A DNA stretch of 52,450 nucleotides from a bacterium (GCA_027623015.1 JAQBVR010000004.1:1-52450); one strand, 5' to 3'. Counted from the first letter of the stretch, positions 32,672 through 41,735 are shown. The notes: generated by a model from the sequence alone, not told the origin. Numbers and translations: made by a program.

Positions 32672-33214
32672 TCAAGAAGGCTTCAAAGGCTCCTGAAATT
32701 TTTCTAATGCAGTTGTGACATCTATTTCTACCTCTTCTATGGGAGATGCCCTATCTCGGACAGTGATAGTATCTATCGTTACTTCTACGATGCTATGAGC
32801 TGGAACAGCATGTATCCAGCGCCACCATTTCTTTGGAAAGAGCCACTGCAGTTGCATGGATTCTGTTTCAAACTGCACATCTCGACAAGTACCGAGACGC
32901 TGTCCACTTTCCGTGGTAATAGTCTGACCAAGAATAGGCCGGCAACCAGTAAGAATAGGTTCGAGTCTGAAGATTTCCATAGGGTCGCATAGTGTGCTTG
33001 CACTGTTTATGGAGACGACAGTTCCAATACTCAAGATGTCATGAGCGACACAAAAAAGCTGCTGATGAGACGAAAAACCTGAGACAGAGACAAATATACC
33101 TTCTATTCCACCTGAATCAGGATGTATCAAAATGCCCGACAGAGTACCCAGAACCTCTTGGGTGGGCTCTTCAACAACTTCCATGCCAAGACAAGTGGAG
33201 AAACGAACCTGCAT
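32672..33214 (-). CDS. Protein with two PRC-barrel-like domains
   Basis: A 180-residue soluble protein. Two beta-barrel-like repeats: the first (about 8-75) holds GMEVVEEPTQEVLGTLSGIL and DSGGIEGIFVSV, the second (about 90-155) holds ILGQTITTESGQRLGTCRDV and PAHSIVEVTIDTITVRD. This is the pattern of the PRC-barrel family (photosynthetic reaction centre H subunit, RimM). Function unknown; stand-alone members often bind RNA or membranes. A WLFPKKWWRWIH patch could touch a membrane. It is divergent from prs, with only 20 bp between the starts. Confidence 0.75.
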   Translation of the reverse strand: MQVRFSTCLGMEVVEEPTQEVLGTLSGILIHPDSGGIEGIFVSVSGFSSHQQLFCVAHDILSIGTVVSINSASTLCDPMEIFRLEPILTGCRPILGQTITTESGQRLGTCRDVQFETESMQLQWLFPKKWWRWIHAVPAHSIVEVTIDTITVRDRASPIEEVEIDVTTALEKFQEPLKPS

Positions 33215-33218
33215 TTGG

Positions 33219-33224
33219 TATAAT
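33219..33224 (+). promoter_or_regulatory. TATAAT -10 box, 10 nt before prs
   Basis: TTGGTATAATTATAC lies in the 20-bp gap between two divergent start codons, so the -35 region would overlap the PRC-barrel coding sequence. Transcription would begin at or next to the prs ATG, which has no Shine-Dalgarno. A leaderless message is likely if this box is used. Confidence 0.5.
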
Positions 33225-33234
33225 TATACACGAT

Positions 33235-34167
33235 ATGCATCTCTTCGCAGGTTCTTCTCACCCGGCCCTCGCCAAAGCTATAGCCAAAGAATTAGGTATA
33301 GAGCTAGGTGCCGTCACACTAAAAAAGTTTAGCTGTGGTGAACGATATGTCCGTTATGAGGAATCTGTCCGCGGCAAAGATGTGTACATCGTGCAGACAA
33401 GCGGACTAAATCCAGATGACGCACTCGTCGAACTCTTCCTCATGATCCAAGCTGCAAAGTTGGCATTTGCAAGATCTGTTCATGTGATTCTTCCAAACTA
33501 TCCTTACGCAAGACAAGATCGTGTTTCACAGTGGCGTGAACCTATATCTGCAAAACTCATCGCTCACCTGCTCGAAGAGTCAGGAGCAGACCACATCATG
33601 ACGATAAATCTCCACTCTGACCAAATACAAGGATTCTTCTCTGTGCCCGCAGACGCACTAGACACAAGTCACATCTTTATAGAATACCTAAAAGACAAGC
33701 ACCTTCCAAACCCTATAATAGTTTCACCAGATATCGGCGGTGCAAAGATCGCAAAGAAGTTTGCAGATAAGCTTGGAGCAGAGCTCGCCATCTTGCATAA
33801 ATCTCGGCCAAGTCACAACAAAGCAGAAATCCTCGAAGTTGTCGGGGAAGTAGACGGTAAAACCTGTATCATCTTCGATGATATGATCGACACAGCAGGT
33901 ACACTACTCACTGCACAAAAAGCCCTTCTTAGTCGCGGAGCAAACAAAGACATCTACGTAGCAGCAACACACCCTATATTCTCTGGGCCTGCCATTGAAA
34001 GGTTAGAAAAAGCTACATTCAAAGAAATTATCGTAACCGATACCATGCCTATTAAAAAGACTGCAGTGAAAGGACTCAAGATACTCTCCGTCGCACCAAT
34101 GATTGCAGAAGTTATCAAAAATGTAGACGAAGGATCGAGTGTGACACAGATGTACGGAAAGAAATAA
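33235..34167 (+). CDS. prs: Ribose-phosphate pyrophosphokinase
   Basis: A 310-residue enzyme that makes PRPP from ribose-5-phosphate and ATP. Motifs: LFAGSSHPALAKAIAKELG at the N-terminus, KKFSCGERYVRYEESVRGKD near 30, PNYPYARQDR near 86, INLHSDQIQGFF near 122, VSPDIGGAKIAKKFADKLG near 161, and the PRPP loop CIIFDDMIDTAGTL near 208. Typical length. ATG 33235 is the start by homology; the frame remains open upstream to 32992 but that part lies over the PRC-barrel gene. Confidence 0.96.
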   Translation: MHLFAGSSHPALAKAIAKELGIELGAVTLKKFSCGERYVRYEESVRGKDVYIVQTSGLNPDDALVELFLMIQAAKLAFARSVHVILPNYPYARQDRVSQWREPISAKLIAHLLEESGADHIMTINLHSDQIQGFFSVPADALDTSHIFIEYLKDKHLPNPIIVSPDIGGAKIAKKFADKLGAELAILHKSRPSHNKAEILEVVGEVDGKTCIIFDDMIDTAGTLLTAQKALLSRGANKDIYVAATHPIFSGPAIERLEKATFKEIIVTDTMPIKKTAVKGLKILSVAPMIAEVIKNVDEGSSVTQMYGKK

Positions 34168-34240
34168 AGGCACCAATTTTCAAGGGGATCAATGTTATCA
34201 AGGTATTTTTATGGAACACAAAACCCAGAACAATACGACA

Positions 34241-34269
34241 GTGACAAACAAAGTATAAGCTAGTACACT
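34241..34269 (+). promoter_or_regulatory. Possible promoter GTGACA-17-TACACT
   Basis: GTGACA (34241-34246) and TACACT (34264-34269) are spaced 17 bp, 32 bp upstream of the start at 34302. Each hexamer is off consensus, so this is a tentative call. Confidence 0.35.
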
Positions 34270-34301
34270 AAGTTTGGTTTCCCCTTTCCCTCTTTCACAA
34301 T

Positions 34302-34958
34302 ATGAAAAATGCTATCACTATACTAATGGCTTTGATCATGACACTTAGTGCTCAGTCAGTATTTGCTGCAGATGGAGACAAGCCTTGTGAGAATATGCAA
34401 AGGATGGAGAAGCTCCGTTGTCTTCGCAGCACAAGACAGGGGAATTCCACAGAAAATAGAAATGATGTACAAGCCAGATCTATAGTAGAACAATGTCGAG
34501 AAGAGCGCGGAACACTCAGAGCTCAATGCTTAAAAGAAGGACGAAGTGTCAAAAGCTACAAAGCAGATAACAGAGAGGTCATCAAAGAGCGAAGGCTGCT
34601 CCAGAGAGGAGACAGGCCAGCAAAAGCTAAGAAAGGATCTGAAAGCATGCGTCGCATGAAAAAAGATGAGCTCAAAGAGCGTCGCATGGCGACTCGAGAG
34701 GAAGGAAACGCTCGAATCGCCCAAAAGAAGACCAGGATGCAGGGACTAAAAGAAAAACAACAAACAGAGCTACGTGAGCGCATGAACACCGTACCAACAA
34801 GAAATGTACTGACAAAGTCAGAAGCAAGGACTAGTGCACGCAGGCAACATGAACGTACACAAGAGCGCAGAAGTGGTATTCGAGCAGCACACGATGCATG
34901 TAAAGACACCCGTGGCACAGATCGACTTCAGTGTCTCAAAGACAATAGGGCAAACTAG
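34302..34958 (+). CDS. Secreted basic helical protein with three CX10C units
   Basis: A 218-residue protein with a signal peptide (MKNAITILMALIMTLSAQSV, cut probably after FA). The mature part is almost all charged helix: Arg, Lys, Glu and Gln dominate, with hardly any hydrophobic residue. Six cysteines are arranged as three pairs with exactly ten residues between: C29/C40, C65/C76, C200/C211, each followed by L(R/K). They could pin helical hairpins by disulfides. No family recognised; it may bind nucleic acid or cell wall. The pyrimidine tract TTTCCCCTTTCCCTCTTTCA precedes the ATG. The stop overlaps the convergent SpeE-like gene by 4 bp. Confidence 0.7.
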   Translation: MKNAITILMALIMTLSAQSVFAADGDKPCENMQRMEKLRCLRSTRQGNSTENRNDVQARSIVEQCREERGTLRAQCLKEGRSVKSYKADNREVIKERRLLQRGDRPAKAKKGSESMRRMKKDELKERRMATREEGNARIAQKKTRMQGLKEKQQTELRERMNTVPTRNVLTKSEARTSARRQHERTQERRSGIRAAHDACKDTRGTDRLQCLKDNRAN

Positions 34959-36523
34959 TGAACTTTTTCTGCCCAAGAAGACGTCAAGTACTCCACTGGA
35001 GCATAGTTATCTGTTAGGACAATCTGTTGAGAAAGATCATACGTCGATAGGTCTACAAGACGGTTGCATAGCCCCTGAAAGAACGAATCACGGTGGCGTG
35101 TATATGTTGTACTACAGAAATCTACCTCTGTATCTCCAGCAAAAGCAACAAAAGCAACATTTTGGACTTCGTCATACCCCTGATCCTCAGATGAAAAGAT
35201 ATAGATATTATTAAAGACAGTCGCAAACGTCTTGATAAGTGACGGAATGATGGAACGCTGGTCATCTGAAAGTGTCCCGATAAAGTTCCCCATAAATACC
35301 CCATCATCAGACAAGCGATCGGAGACAAGCGTAAAAAATTCCTGCGTTGCCATATGCGAAGGAATACTCATACCTGAAGAAAATACATCACCGAAGATAA
35401 AATCATAGCTTCCAGCGCTGTCATGCAAAAATCTCCTACCATCTTCAACGTGACTGGAGATCTCTGGTGGATTGGAATACCCGAAGTATTCTGTCGCTAC
35501 TGCAAGAAGTTTTTCTTCAATATCGACAACATCTATAGCAATGTGTGGAAGCTCTCTGTGAAATACCTCTGGGATCACATATGCACCAGCACCAAGTACG
35601 AGTGCGTTGTCTATAGGCTCTGGAAGAATCGTATAAAGTTTATAAAACTCAGTGTAGGGGAAAAGAAGCTCCTCAGGATCATCGAGAAATAGCGCTGTAG
35701 ACGACGTGCGATCCAGAAAGAGAACTCGTGCTAGCCGAGATTCATGGATGGCTTCAAGGACACGAATCTGCTCATAGGTACCATCTTCTGAGTAGAGAAT
35801 GTTGCTTGGTAATGGGGCACCATATGCCGATGTTGCTATAAAGAAGAAACACAAGGCAATAAGAAATGCTCCAACTTTGTAGATGCTTTGCTTCATCTTC
35901 AGCGACAATCCAATAAGGCCGATTATGATCAAGACAAAGGCAACCGAGATGACAATCTCTTGTACACCGACGAAGGGGATCAAGAGAAATCCTGTTGATA
36001 AACTCCCAACGATGCTGCCAACAGTGGACCAGCAGAAAACAGTACCCGCTACAGTCCCCAGACCTGTACGAGGACATGCTTTCTGTTGAAGAGTAATGAC
36101 ATAGGGAGATAGCATGCCAATGAGTAAGCTCGGCAGCGCAAAGAGTAGCAACGAAAATAAAAGAGGGCCTGCAGTAATGCTGAAGTCATATGCATACCAT
36201 GGCAACACGGTTGTCGTAAGAAAAGAGAGCAGCGCTACGCTACATCCACTTGCGAGAATGATCCCGTAAAGATAGGTACTATCTGGACGGCGATCTGCAA
36301 GTCGTCCACCAATGATGTACCCCAAACTCAAAAATGCAAGAACCACACCGATCACACTCGAAAACGTAAAGATGGTATTACCGTAATAGGGCGAAAGTAT
36401 GCGTGTAGCCACCACTTCTATTATCAGTAGAGCTGCACCAGTGATAAACACAACAAAAAGGAGTATATTGTGCTGCATCCAAGCAAGGAGAGATTTCGGT
36501 ATTAGAAGAGAGGTACGCGACAT
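34955..36523 (-). CDS. Membrane-fused spermidine synthase-like protein
   Basis: A 522-residue fusion. The first half has about seven to eight transmembrane helices (FITGAALLIIEVVATRILSP through KMKQSIYKVG). The second half, from about residue 230, is a spermidine synthase-like Rossmann methyltransferase fold: NALVLGAGAYVIPEVF near 317, VVDIEEKLLAVATEYFG near 342, HVEDGRRFLHDSAGSYDFIF near 365, LTDNYAPVEYLTS near the end. Such fused proteins are common in bacteria; few have a proven substrate, and the GxG motif here is weaker than in true SpeE. A polyamine role is not assured. The small DUF5652 gene is just upstream. Confidence 0.85.
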   Translation of the reverse strand: MSRTSLLIPKSLLAWMQHNILLFVVFITGAALLIIEVVATRILSPYYGNTIFTFSSVIGVVLAFLSLGYIIGGRLADRRPDSTYLYGIILASGCSVALLSFLTTTVLPWYAYDFSITAGPLLFSLLLFALPSLLIGMLSPYVITLQQKACPRTGLGTVAGTVFCWSTVGSIVGSLSTGFLLIPFVGVQEIVISVAFVLIIIGLIGLSLKMKQSIYKVGAFLIALCFFFIATSAYGAPLPSNILYSEDGTYEQIRVLEAIHESRLARVLFLDRTSSTALFLDDPEELLFPYTEFYKLYTILPEPIDNALVLGAGAYVIPEVFHRELPHIAIDVVDIEEKLLAVATEYFGYSNPPEISSHVEDGRRFLHDSAGSYDFIFGDVFSSGMSIPSHMATQEFFTLVSDRLSDDGVFMGNFIGTLSDDQRSIIPSLIKTFATVFNNIYIFSSEDQGYDEVQNVAFVAFAGDTEVDFCSTTYTRHRDSFFQGLCNRLVDLSTYDLSQQIVLTDNYAPVEYLTSSWAEKVH

Positions 36524-36527
36524 GTAC

Positions 36528-36785
36528 CTATGAGCGAAGATGCTTATTGTACTCCTTGTTCGTCATCAGAAGGAAAATAGCTGGAAAGATCCCAGCAGAA
36601 TTCACGATGAGAAGAGCGACATACCAATAATGCTTATTCATACGAGCAGCCCTCCACATAGCCCACCCCTTAAACGCAAGATCTATGAATGCTACAAAAA
36701 CAATCACTCCCATGAGAGAGTTCATACCATATGCATCTCCTACAAAGCCCATATTCTGTGAAAGTATCTGAAAGGATTCACCCAT
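36528..36785 (-). CDS. DUF5652-family small membrane protein
   Basis: An 85-residue protein with two transmembrane helices. The pattern SLMGVIVFVAFIDLAFKGWA, then MWRAARMNKHYWYVALLIVN and AGIFPAIFLLMTNKEY matches the DUF5652 family, frequent in CPR and in some archaea; function unknown. A 4-bp gap to the fused SpeE-like gene suggests one transcript. An alternative start at the second Met (36752) would drop an extension that family members often lack. Confidence 0.8.
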   Translation of the reverse strand: MGESFQILSQNMGFVGDAYGMNSLMGVIVFVAFIDLAFKGWAMWRAARMNKHYWYVALLIVNSAGIFPAIFLLMTNKEYNKHLRS

Positions 36786-36847
36786 GAACAGATTGTACTC
36801 TAGACAAACTTGATTGCAAAGCGCTGTTCACCTACCCTATCGACCAT

Positions 36848-38473
36848 ATGAGACTAAAGCAAAAACCCTTTTGGAATAGCACATATTTCGTATGGCTGTC
36901 GGTGGCAGCAGTGATACTGGGGCTCTGTATCATACAGTTTCAAACCAGCAATCCCATAGCAGTTGATGAAGGCCTACGCCATATTGTCATGGCTGCAGAA
37001 TATAAAGACAATGGCATATTTACAGTAAAAGGATGGGGTGATTATTTCTTCACGGGATACTTTGCTAAACACAACAGCGACCCTTGGTTTCTAGCACATC
37101 TCACCTACATTCCCTTCACGCTATTTGCGAGTCCGATCATTGGCTTGAAGCTATACACAGTCACACTCGTACTTCTTTTGTTGACATGCTTCTATCCCCT
37201 ATTGCGGTACTACAAAACATCACCCCTACTTACAGCACTCTTTCTCCTCGGACTACCATTTGGAAGTGTGACATTTCTCTCGCGCCTCGTCATCGCTCGA
37301 CCGCTTGTCTTTTCTATCGGAGCATTTCTCCTTTCCTACAATGCAATTCTACGTAAACAGTATTGGCAACTGATACCCATCATTGCAATAGCGGTATTAT
37401 TCTCGCACCTATTCCTCTTTGCACTCTTCATAGGACTGAGTACGAGTCTGTGGCTGCTGTGGCAAAAAAGATATGCAGAGTCAGTTTACTGTAGCATAGC
37501 ATCCCTGCTAGGAGTCGCGATCGGTATTGCACTACATCCTGAGACCGGAGAGTATCTCCATTATCTTGTCACCGTCTTCTTTGGGATGGTATTTGGCACA
37601 TCAGATCTGTTAGTCGGTGGTGAAGTACTTTCAGGACTAATCAATCCAGATATAGCACTATGGCTCATCATCATTGCACTCTTCTCCAGTGCATGTTCTC
37701 GATACCGCAAAGCATTTATTCGAGAACTAGTACAGAAACGTCCAGAGATCATACTTACCAGTGTCTATACTCTTATATTTCTGTTGTGCTATATCAAAAT
37801 GATGCGAACAGTTGAGTATCTGTATCCCATTCTCTTGATACTTCTACTACAGATAATCACACTCACAAGAAAGAGGCAAAAAGCGGTAGAGACGTATCTC
37901 CACGAACCGGTCTATCCCAAAGGACGTATAACAGTACTCCACACAATGCTTATACTCTTTTGTTTGACACTATTGACGGCGACACTTAACGAAAGAGGCA
38001 ATAGCAAATATAACATCCTCGAAAGATACAGTGCTATAGAACAAGTCCCTCCAGGCAGTCGTGTTCTTAATATTGAATGGAGTCCTTTCCCGATACTCTT
38101 CTACCTCAACCATGAGGTACTCTACGCTCGTGGCATGGCCCCGCATCTCGATGACTCCACTATCCTCTTCGACAAAACAATCGACCACTGGAAGACAATG
38201 AAGAAACTAAAAGAGCTAGGCTTCGAGAGGGCGAAACAAGAATTTCGTGAACGAATGACGAAGAAAGGATTTTACCTTATACGCGAGGCGCAAGAGCTAG
38301 ACGTTGAGAAGTGGTTACTCGACATTCGTGAGACGTACGATCCAGATGTCATCCTTTTAACGAAGGGCACTCATCCACAATTGATCATGAAATTAGCAGA
38401 GATAAAAAGCATTACACTCTTTGCACAAAGCCCTGCTATTGTCATTTTTGCATTTGCAGACACTCCATCATGA
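36848..38473 (+). CDS. GT-C-like polytopic membrane protein
   Basis: A 541-residue protein with about eleven transmembrane helices up to residue 390 and a 150-residue soluble C-terminal domain. After the first helix comes NPIAVDEGLRHIVMAAEY, where the Asp-Glu pair recalls the acidic motif of GT-C lipid-linked glycosyltransferases (mannosyltransferase/ArnT type). Then ARPLVFSIGAFLLSYNAIL and other helices follow. A role in transferring sugar from a lipid carrier at the outer face is plausible; not proven. ATGA overlap at 38470-38473 couples it to the TylF-like methyltransferase, so both probably serve one glycan. Confidence 0.6.
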   Translation: MRLKQKPFWNSTYFVWLSVAAVILGLCIIQFQTSNPIAVDEGLRHIVMAAEYKDNGIFTVKGWGDYFFTGYFAKHNSDPWFLAHLTYIPFTLFASPIIGLKLYTVTLVLLLLTCFYPLLRYYKTSPLLTALFLLGLPFGSVTFLSRLVIARPLVFSIGAFLLSYNAILRKQYWQLIPIIAIAVLFSHLFLFALFIGLSTSLWLLWQKRYAESVYCSIASLLGVAIGIALHPETGEYLHYLVTVFFGMVFGTSDLLVGGEVLSGLINPDIALWLIIIALFSSACSRYRKAFIRELVQKRPEIILTSVYTLIFLLCYIKMMRTVEYLYPILLILLLQIITLTRKRQKAVETYLHEPVYPKGRITVLHTMLILFCLTLLTATLNERGNSKYNILERYSAIEQVPPGSRVLNIEWSPFPILFYLNHEVLYARGMAPHLDDSTILFDKTIDHWKTMKKLKELGFERAKQEFRERMTKKGFYLIREAQELDVEKWLLDIRETYDPDVILLTKGTHPQLIMKLAEIKSITLFAQSPAIVIFAFADTPS

Positions 38474-39249
38474 AAAGCATATACACACTCAACCCCATCG
38501 TCAGGATCTTCAAAGTGATAAACACCCTTCTTACGAAGCTCTGTGGTCTACAGCTCATACCAGCGATGCAACGCAACGAGCAATTTAGTGCATTTCAGCC
38601 GATATACAAGAAGTGCAAGCCCTATACCATGACATCAGCTGAACGAATGTATGCTCTCCACAAAGCAACGCAGTACGTCGTCCATGCTCATATAGAAGGA
38701 GATATCGTAGAAACAGGAGTCTGGAGAGGGGGAAGCTCGATGGTCATTGCACACACGCTGATAGAAAATATGTCGAAGGAAAGAGACTTGTACTTATACG
38801 ACACGTTTTCTGGTATGGAGAAACCGTCAACTCACGACCGCAATCAGTATTCCCACAAAAGCCCACTGCGAGAGTGGAAGTTTCATAATCGTACGTCACA
38901 CAACAATTGGTGTTACAGCACCAAAGACGACGTGCGGAGCAATATGGCCTCAACAGGGTATCCTGAAGAGCACATACTCCTTATAGAAGGAAAAGTGGAA
39001 GACACCATCCCACAACAGATACCAGAGAAAATCAGCTTACTACGCCTCGATACGGACTGGTACGCATCAACAGCTCACGAAATGCAACATCTCTTCCCAA
39101 GGCTATCGAAGGGGGGCGTGCTGTTTATTGATGACTACAACTACTGGGATGGCTGTCGCAAAGCAGTAGACGAATACCTACAAGAAAATGGCATTACCCT
39201 TCTACTCCTGGGAGTAGATGCTTGGGGAGCTGTAGGTATCAAGTCGTAG
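38470..39249 (+). CDS. TylF-family O-methyltransferase
   Basis: A 259-residue SAM-dependent enzyme of the TylF (macrocin O-methyltransferase) family, which methylates sugar hydroxyls. Motifs: EGDIVETGVWRGGSSMV near 76 (SAM loop), LYLYDTFSGMEKPS near 107, ISLLRLDTDWYASTAHEM near 187 (metal/catalytic Asp), GGVLFIDDYNYWDGCRKAVD near 216. The first 55 residues are a less conserved leader with a short hydrophobic stretch. Probably cytoplasmic. Coupled to the GT-C gene by a 4-bp overlap; 3' end overlaps the convergent GT2 gene by 11 bp. Confidence 0.88.
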   Translation: MKSIYTLNPIVRIFKVINTLLTKLCGLQLIPAMQRNEQFSAFQPIYKKCKPYTMTSAERMYALHKATQYVVHAHIEGDIVETGVWRGGSSMVIAHTLIENMSKERDLYLYDTFSGMEKPSTHDRNQYSHKSPLREWKFHNRTSHNNWCYSTKDDVRSNMASTGYPEEHILLIEGKVEDTIPQQIPEKISLLRLDTDWYASTAHEMQHLFPRLSKGGVLFIDDYNYWDGCRKAVDEYLQENGITLLLLGVDAWGAVGIKS

Positions 39250-40372
39250 TTTTGTCACGCATACGAATAGCGAGAATACTCAAAAAGAAGGAAAAGAAGA
39301 CATTTTGAAAACCTATGATAAATAACGTCGACGCTATCATTGCGAAATCAAAACGTGCTGCATCATTGAGTGGAACGATGACAGTACCAGTGGTATAAGA
39401 AAAGAGAAGATATGCAAATATAACTGCACTACAGAGGATAGCACCCAAAGAAGACAAGAGGCTTTTATCTAGATCATACATACACTGACGTATGCGCATA
39501 GCATCCTGTAGCCTTTGGTACATCTGAAGAATGCTCCATCCCAAAACAATGCACAGCATCATCGAAACGGTGTGCCTCTCACCAACTGTTGGAGTCACGA
39601 CAACCTGCATATCATTGAGCAACTGAACAACAATACCTAGAGAACCGAACGTGGTAAGAAAAAGTCCAGGTGAAAGAAAAAGCCAACGTGGAACCAGAAG
39701 AAGCATAAATCGTAAATGACGCCAGCCATCTCTCCATGTTCGCAAATGCGGAGCAGTCGCTCGGCGATCCTTCGCAAGATCACATGGAACATCTGTAATG
39801 CGCAGACCAGACTTCGCACTTTGAATGATCATCTCTGAGGCAAACTCCATACCAATCGTACGAAGTTCAATGTCTTTAAGAACAGAACGGCGGATAGCAC
39901 GCATACCACCATTCACATCACCTATACGCGTGCCAAAGAACATATTGCAACAAAAAGTCAAAACTGGCGTTCCCAGATACCTATGCAAAAAAGGCATAGC
40001 ACCTTGTTCAATGGTTCCAGCAAAGCGATTGCCTATGACGAGATCATAGCCATCTTCAATTTTCTGAATAAACCTATCTATAGCGCGAAAATCATAGGTA
40101 TCATCTGCATCTCCCAATATCAATATGTCTCCAGTAGCAGCCATGAGACCTCCGTAGCATGCACTGCCATAACCTTGCACAGGAACAGACAGCACTTCAA
40201 CTCCTTCCTGCTCAGCAAGAATCTTGGTTCGATCTGTAGAGTTGTTATCGGCAACCAGAATTTGCCCTTCTACTCCAGCGTTTTGCAAACCCTCTTTTGC
40301 CTTCTGAATACACTGGACTATCGTCGTCTCCTCATTGTATGCCGGGATGATGATAGAAACAGCTAAAGCCAT
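39239..40372 (-). CDS. Family 2 glycosyltransferase, polyprenyl-phosphate mannosyltransferase type
   Basis: A 377-residue protein. The GT-A catalytic domain is at 1-225: SIIIPAYNEETTI, LVADNNSTDRT near 40, GDILILGDADDTYDF near 82 with DAD as the metal-binding motif, GNRFAGT near 115, GMRAIRRSVLKDI near 157, and GMEFASEMII near 171. Four transmembrane helices follow. This is the layout of dolichyl/undecaprenyl-phosphate mannosyl- or glucosyltransferases, which load a sugar on a lipid carrier for a GT-C enzyme, such as the one encoded at 36848. It converges on the TylF-like gene. Confidence 0.9.
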   Translation of the reverse strand: MALAVSIIIPAYNEETTIVQCIQKAKEGLQNAGVEGQILVADNNSTDRTKILAEQEGVEVLSVPVQGYGSACYGGLMAATGDILILGDADDTYDFRAIDRFIQKIEDGYDLVIGNRFAGTIEQGAMPFLHRYLGTPVLTFCCNMFFGTRIGDVNGGMRAIRRSVLKDIELRTIGMEFASEMIIQSAKSGLRITDVPCDLAKDRRATAPHLRTWRDGWRHLRFMLLLVPRWLFLSPGLFLTTFGSLGIVVQLLNDMQVVVTPTVGERHTVSMMLCIVLGWSILQMYQRLQDAMRIRQCMYDLDKSLLSSLGAILCSAVIFAYLLFSYTTGTVIVPLNDAARFDFAMIASTLFIIGFQNVFFSFFLSILAIRMRDKTTT

Positions 40373-40381
40373 ATATACAGA

Positions 40382-40714
40382 CTATAGACGACGAGCTTCT
40401 CTCTCGTAACGAAGAATATTGCCATGAGGAAGATACATAATCTCAAGCTCTTTTTCTGTAAGCTTCAAGATGGTATAGGTATATGTTTCATCACTCTCTA
40501 CCATAAGATGAGAATTATTGGAAATCCTAAACGTTCCTTCGGAAAGTACTGATCCATCGTACACATCCTTCTTTGTTGTACTCGTAAACTGTATAGCAGA
40601 CTTCGGGTCATCCATAGAGACCCACGAACCTTTTAGATGCCATGCATCAATAGAATCACTCTGTGTACAGGCTACGAAGAGTAATGGCAGGAGAAAGAGG
40701 AAGAGTTTGTTCAT
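40382..40714 (-). CDS. Small lipoprotein with lipocalin-like C-terminal domain
   Basis: A 110-residue protein. The signal peptide KLFLFLLPLLFVACTQSDS carries a lipobox (FVAC, Cys at about 17). The mature part shows LKGSWVSMDDPKSAIQFTST, a DG turn, then GTFRISNNSHLMVESDETYT and YTILKLTEKELEIMY: the strand order of lipocalin-like small domains, predicted outside the cell. ATG 40714 is chosen because the signal peptide starts there; the longer frame would overlap the acyltransferase gene. It is evidence that lipoproteins are made here, although the Lgt-like protein at 6580 has altered residues. Confidence 0.75.
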   Translation of the reverse strand: MNKLFLFLLPLLFVACTQSDSIDAWHLKGSWVSMDDPKSAIQFTSTTKKDVYDGSVLSEGTFRISNNSHLMVESDETYTYTILKLTEKELEIMYLPHGNILRYEREARRL

Positions 40715-40757
40715 ACGAAGAGTGTAACATAGCAAGAAACTGAACCAGATGAGAATG

Positions 40758-41735
40758 CTACTCTTCCATCGAGGCAACAAGGATCTCTCTCAAGCGTAGT
40801 TCCATCTCTGTTTGCATGTCTATTGCTAGATTTTTACCAAGAAGTTTTAGATCTGCTCCATCACCACTCCATGCTTCGATATCATCCATAAGGGATGAAT
40901 CTGGCTCATAGGGTCCTCGCGTTATCAATAATGGTCTTTGGTAGGCAGGTACACTACTACCAAGCCCATTTGGAAATGTTTGTAACGTGTCTACTATTTG
41001 TAAATCCATGCGTGGAGACTTATCTCCTCGCAACTGCGGTTGAAGATAACCCCGTATTACTTCGATGCACAGGTCTTTCATAACAGGTAAAATAGCTCCA
41101 GAGGCAGATCTAGTACCTTCAGCATAGATTTTTACAGGAGTCTTATTTTGTACTATGTCACACACATCTTTCCATACTCTTTCACGCTCAACTTGAAATT
41201 GTTTTAGAGCTGTTCTCCTATGTTGTCTAAATTCTGTCATACTAGGTCTCTTCAGAGCAATGTAATTCATTTTCCTAAAAGCAAGCGCTCTGACTACCCG
41301 TGAAATACTTTTCATATTCAATCGAAATCTTTCTTCATCTGAAAAACATTCAGTTAACTCTTTTTTCAATACTGTTTTCGTGCCTTTTGGCTCTATGGTA
41401 TGAGAAAGAAGTGTGTCGAGCATTCCAAGGCCCTTCTTTTCCGCCCCCTCCCCTGCAGCATTGTCACTTGGCCCTTGATGATTCGAAAAGATGAGGTCAG
41501 GAAACCCCCTTGATTCATCTACAATACATTGTAGAGAAAAAGCACCCTCTTCCTCTATCTTTGTACGAAAGCCAGTCGATAAGTCATTGGCAGTTCGTCT
41601 ACCAAGTGCTGTTTTTACCGTGAGCCATTTAAAGTGATTAGATAACCTTGTAACAAATGAAGGATCTAACAATTCACTACTTTCATGAATCTCCTGATAC
41701 AGCGCTTCTATGGATGGTTCATTGGGGTTAGGCAT
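40758..41735 (-). CDS. PlsC-like acyltransferase, divergent
   Basis: A 325-residue soluble protein. The acyltransferase box HX4D is seen as H86-QGPS-D91 (in FSNHQGPSDN), a later MNYIALKRPS near 156 fits block II, and AEGTRS (205-210) fits block III of lysophosphatidic acid acyltransferases. No transmembrane segment is evident, unlike typical PlsC. If active it would add an acyl chain to a glycerolipid or other acceptor. It stands between the lipoprotein gene and the DHFR-like gene. With CarS-like and CDP-alcohol transferase genes it makes a small set of lipid enzymes. Confidence 0.65.
   Translation of the reverse strand: MPNPNEPSIEALYQEIHESSELLDPSFVTRLSNHFKWLTVKTALGRRTANDLSTGFRTKIEEEGAFSLQCIVDESRGFPDLIFSNHQGPSDNAAGEGAEKKGLGMLDTLLSHTIEPKGTKTVLKKELTECFSDEERFRLNMKSISRVVRALAFRKMNYIALKRPSMTEFRQHRRTALKQFQVERERVWKDVCDIVQNKTPVKIYAEGTRSASGAILPVMKDLCIEVIRGYLQPQLRGDKSPRMDLQIVDTLQTFPNGLGSSVPAYQRPLLITRGPYEPDSSLMDDIEAWSGDGADLKLLGKNLAIDMQTEMELRLREILVASMEE

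Noticed and set aside
40715-40780. Longer start for the lipoprotein gene
   Set aside because: It would overlap the acyltransferase gene and place a second hydrophobic stretch before a complete signal peptide with a lipobox.
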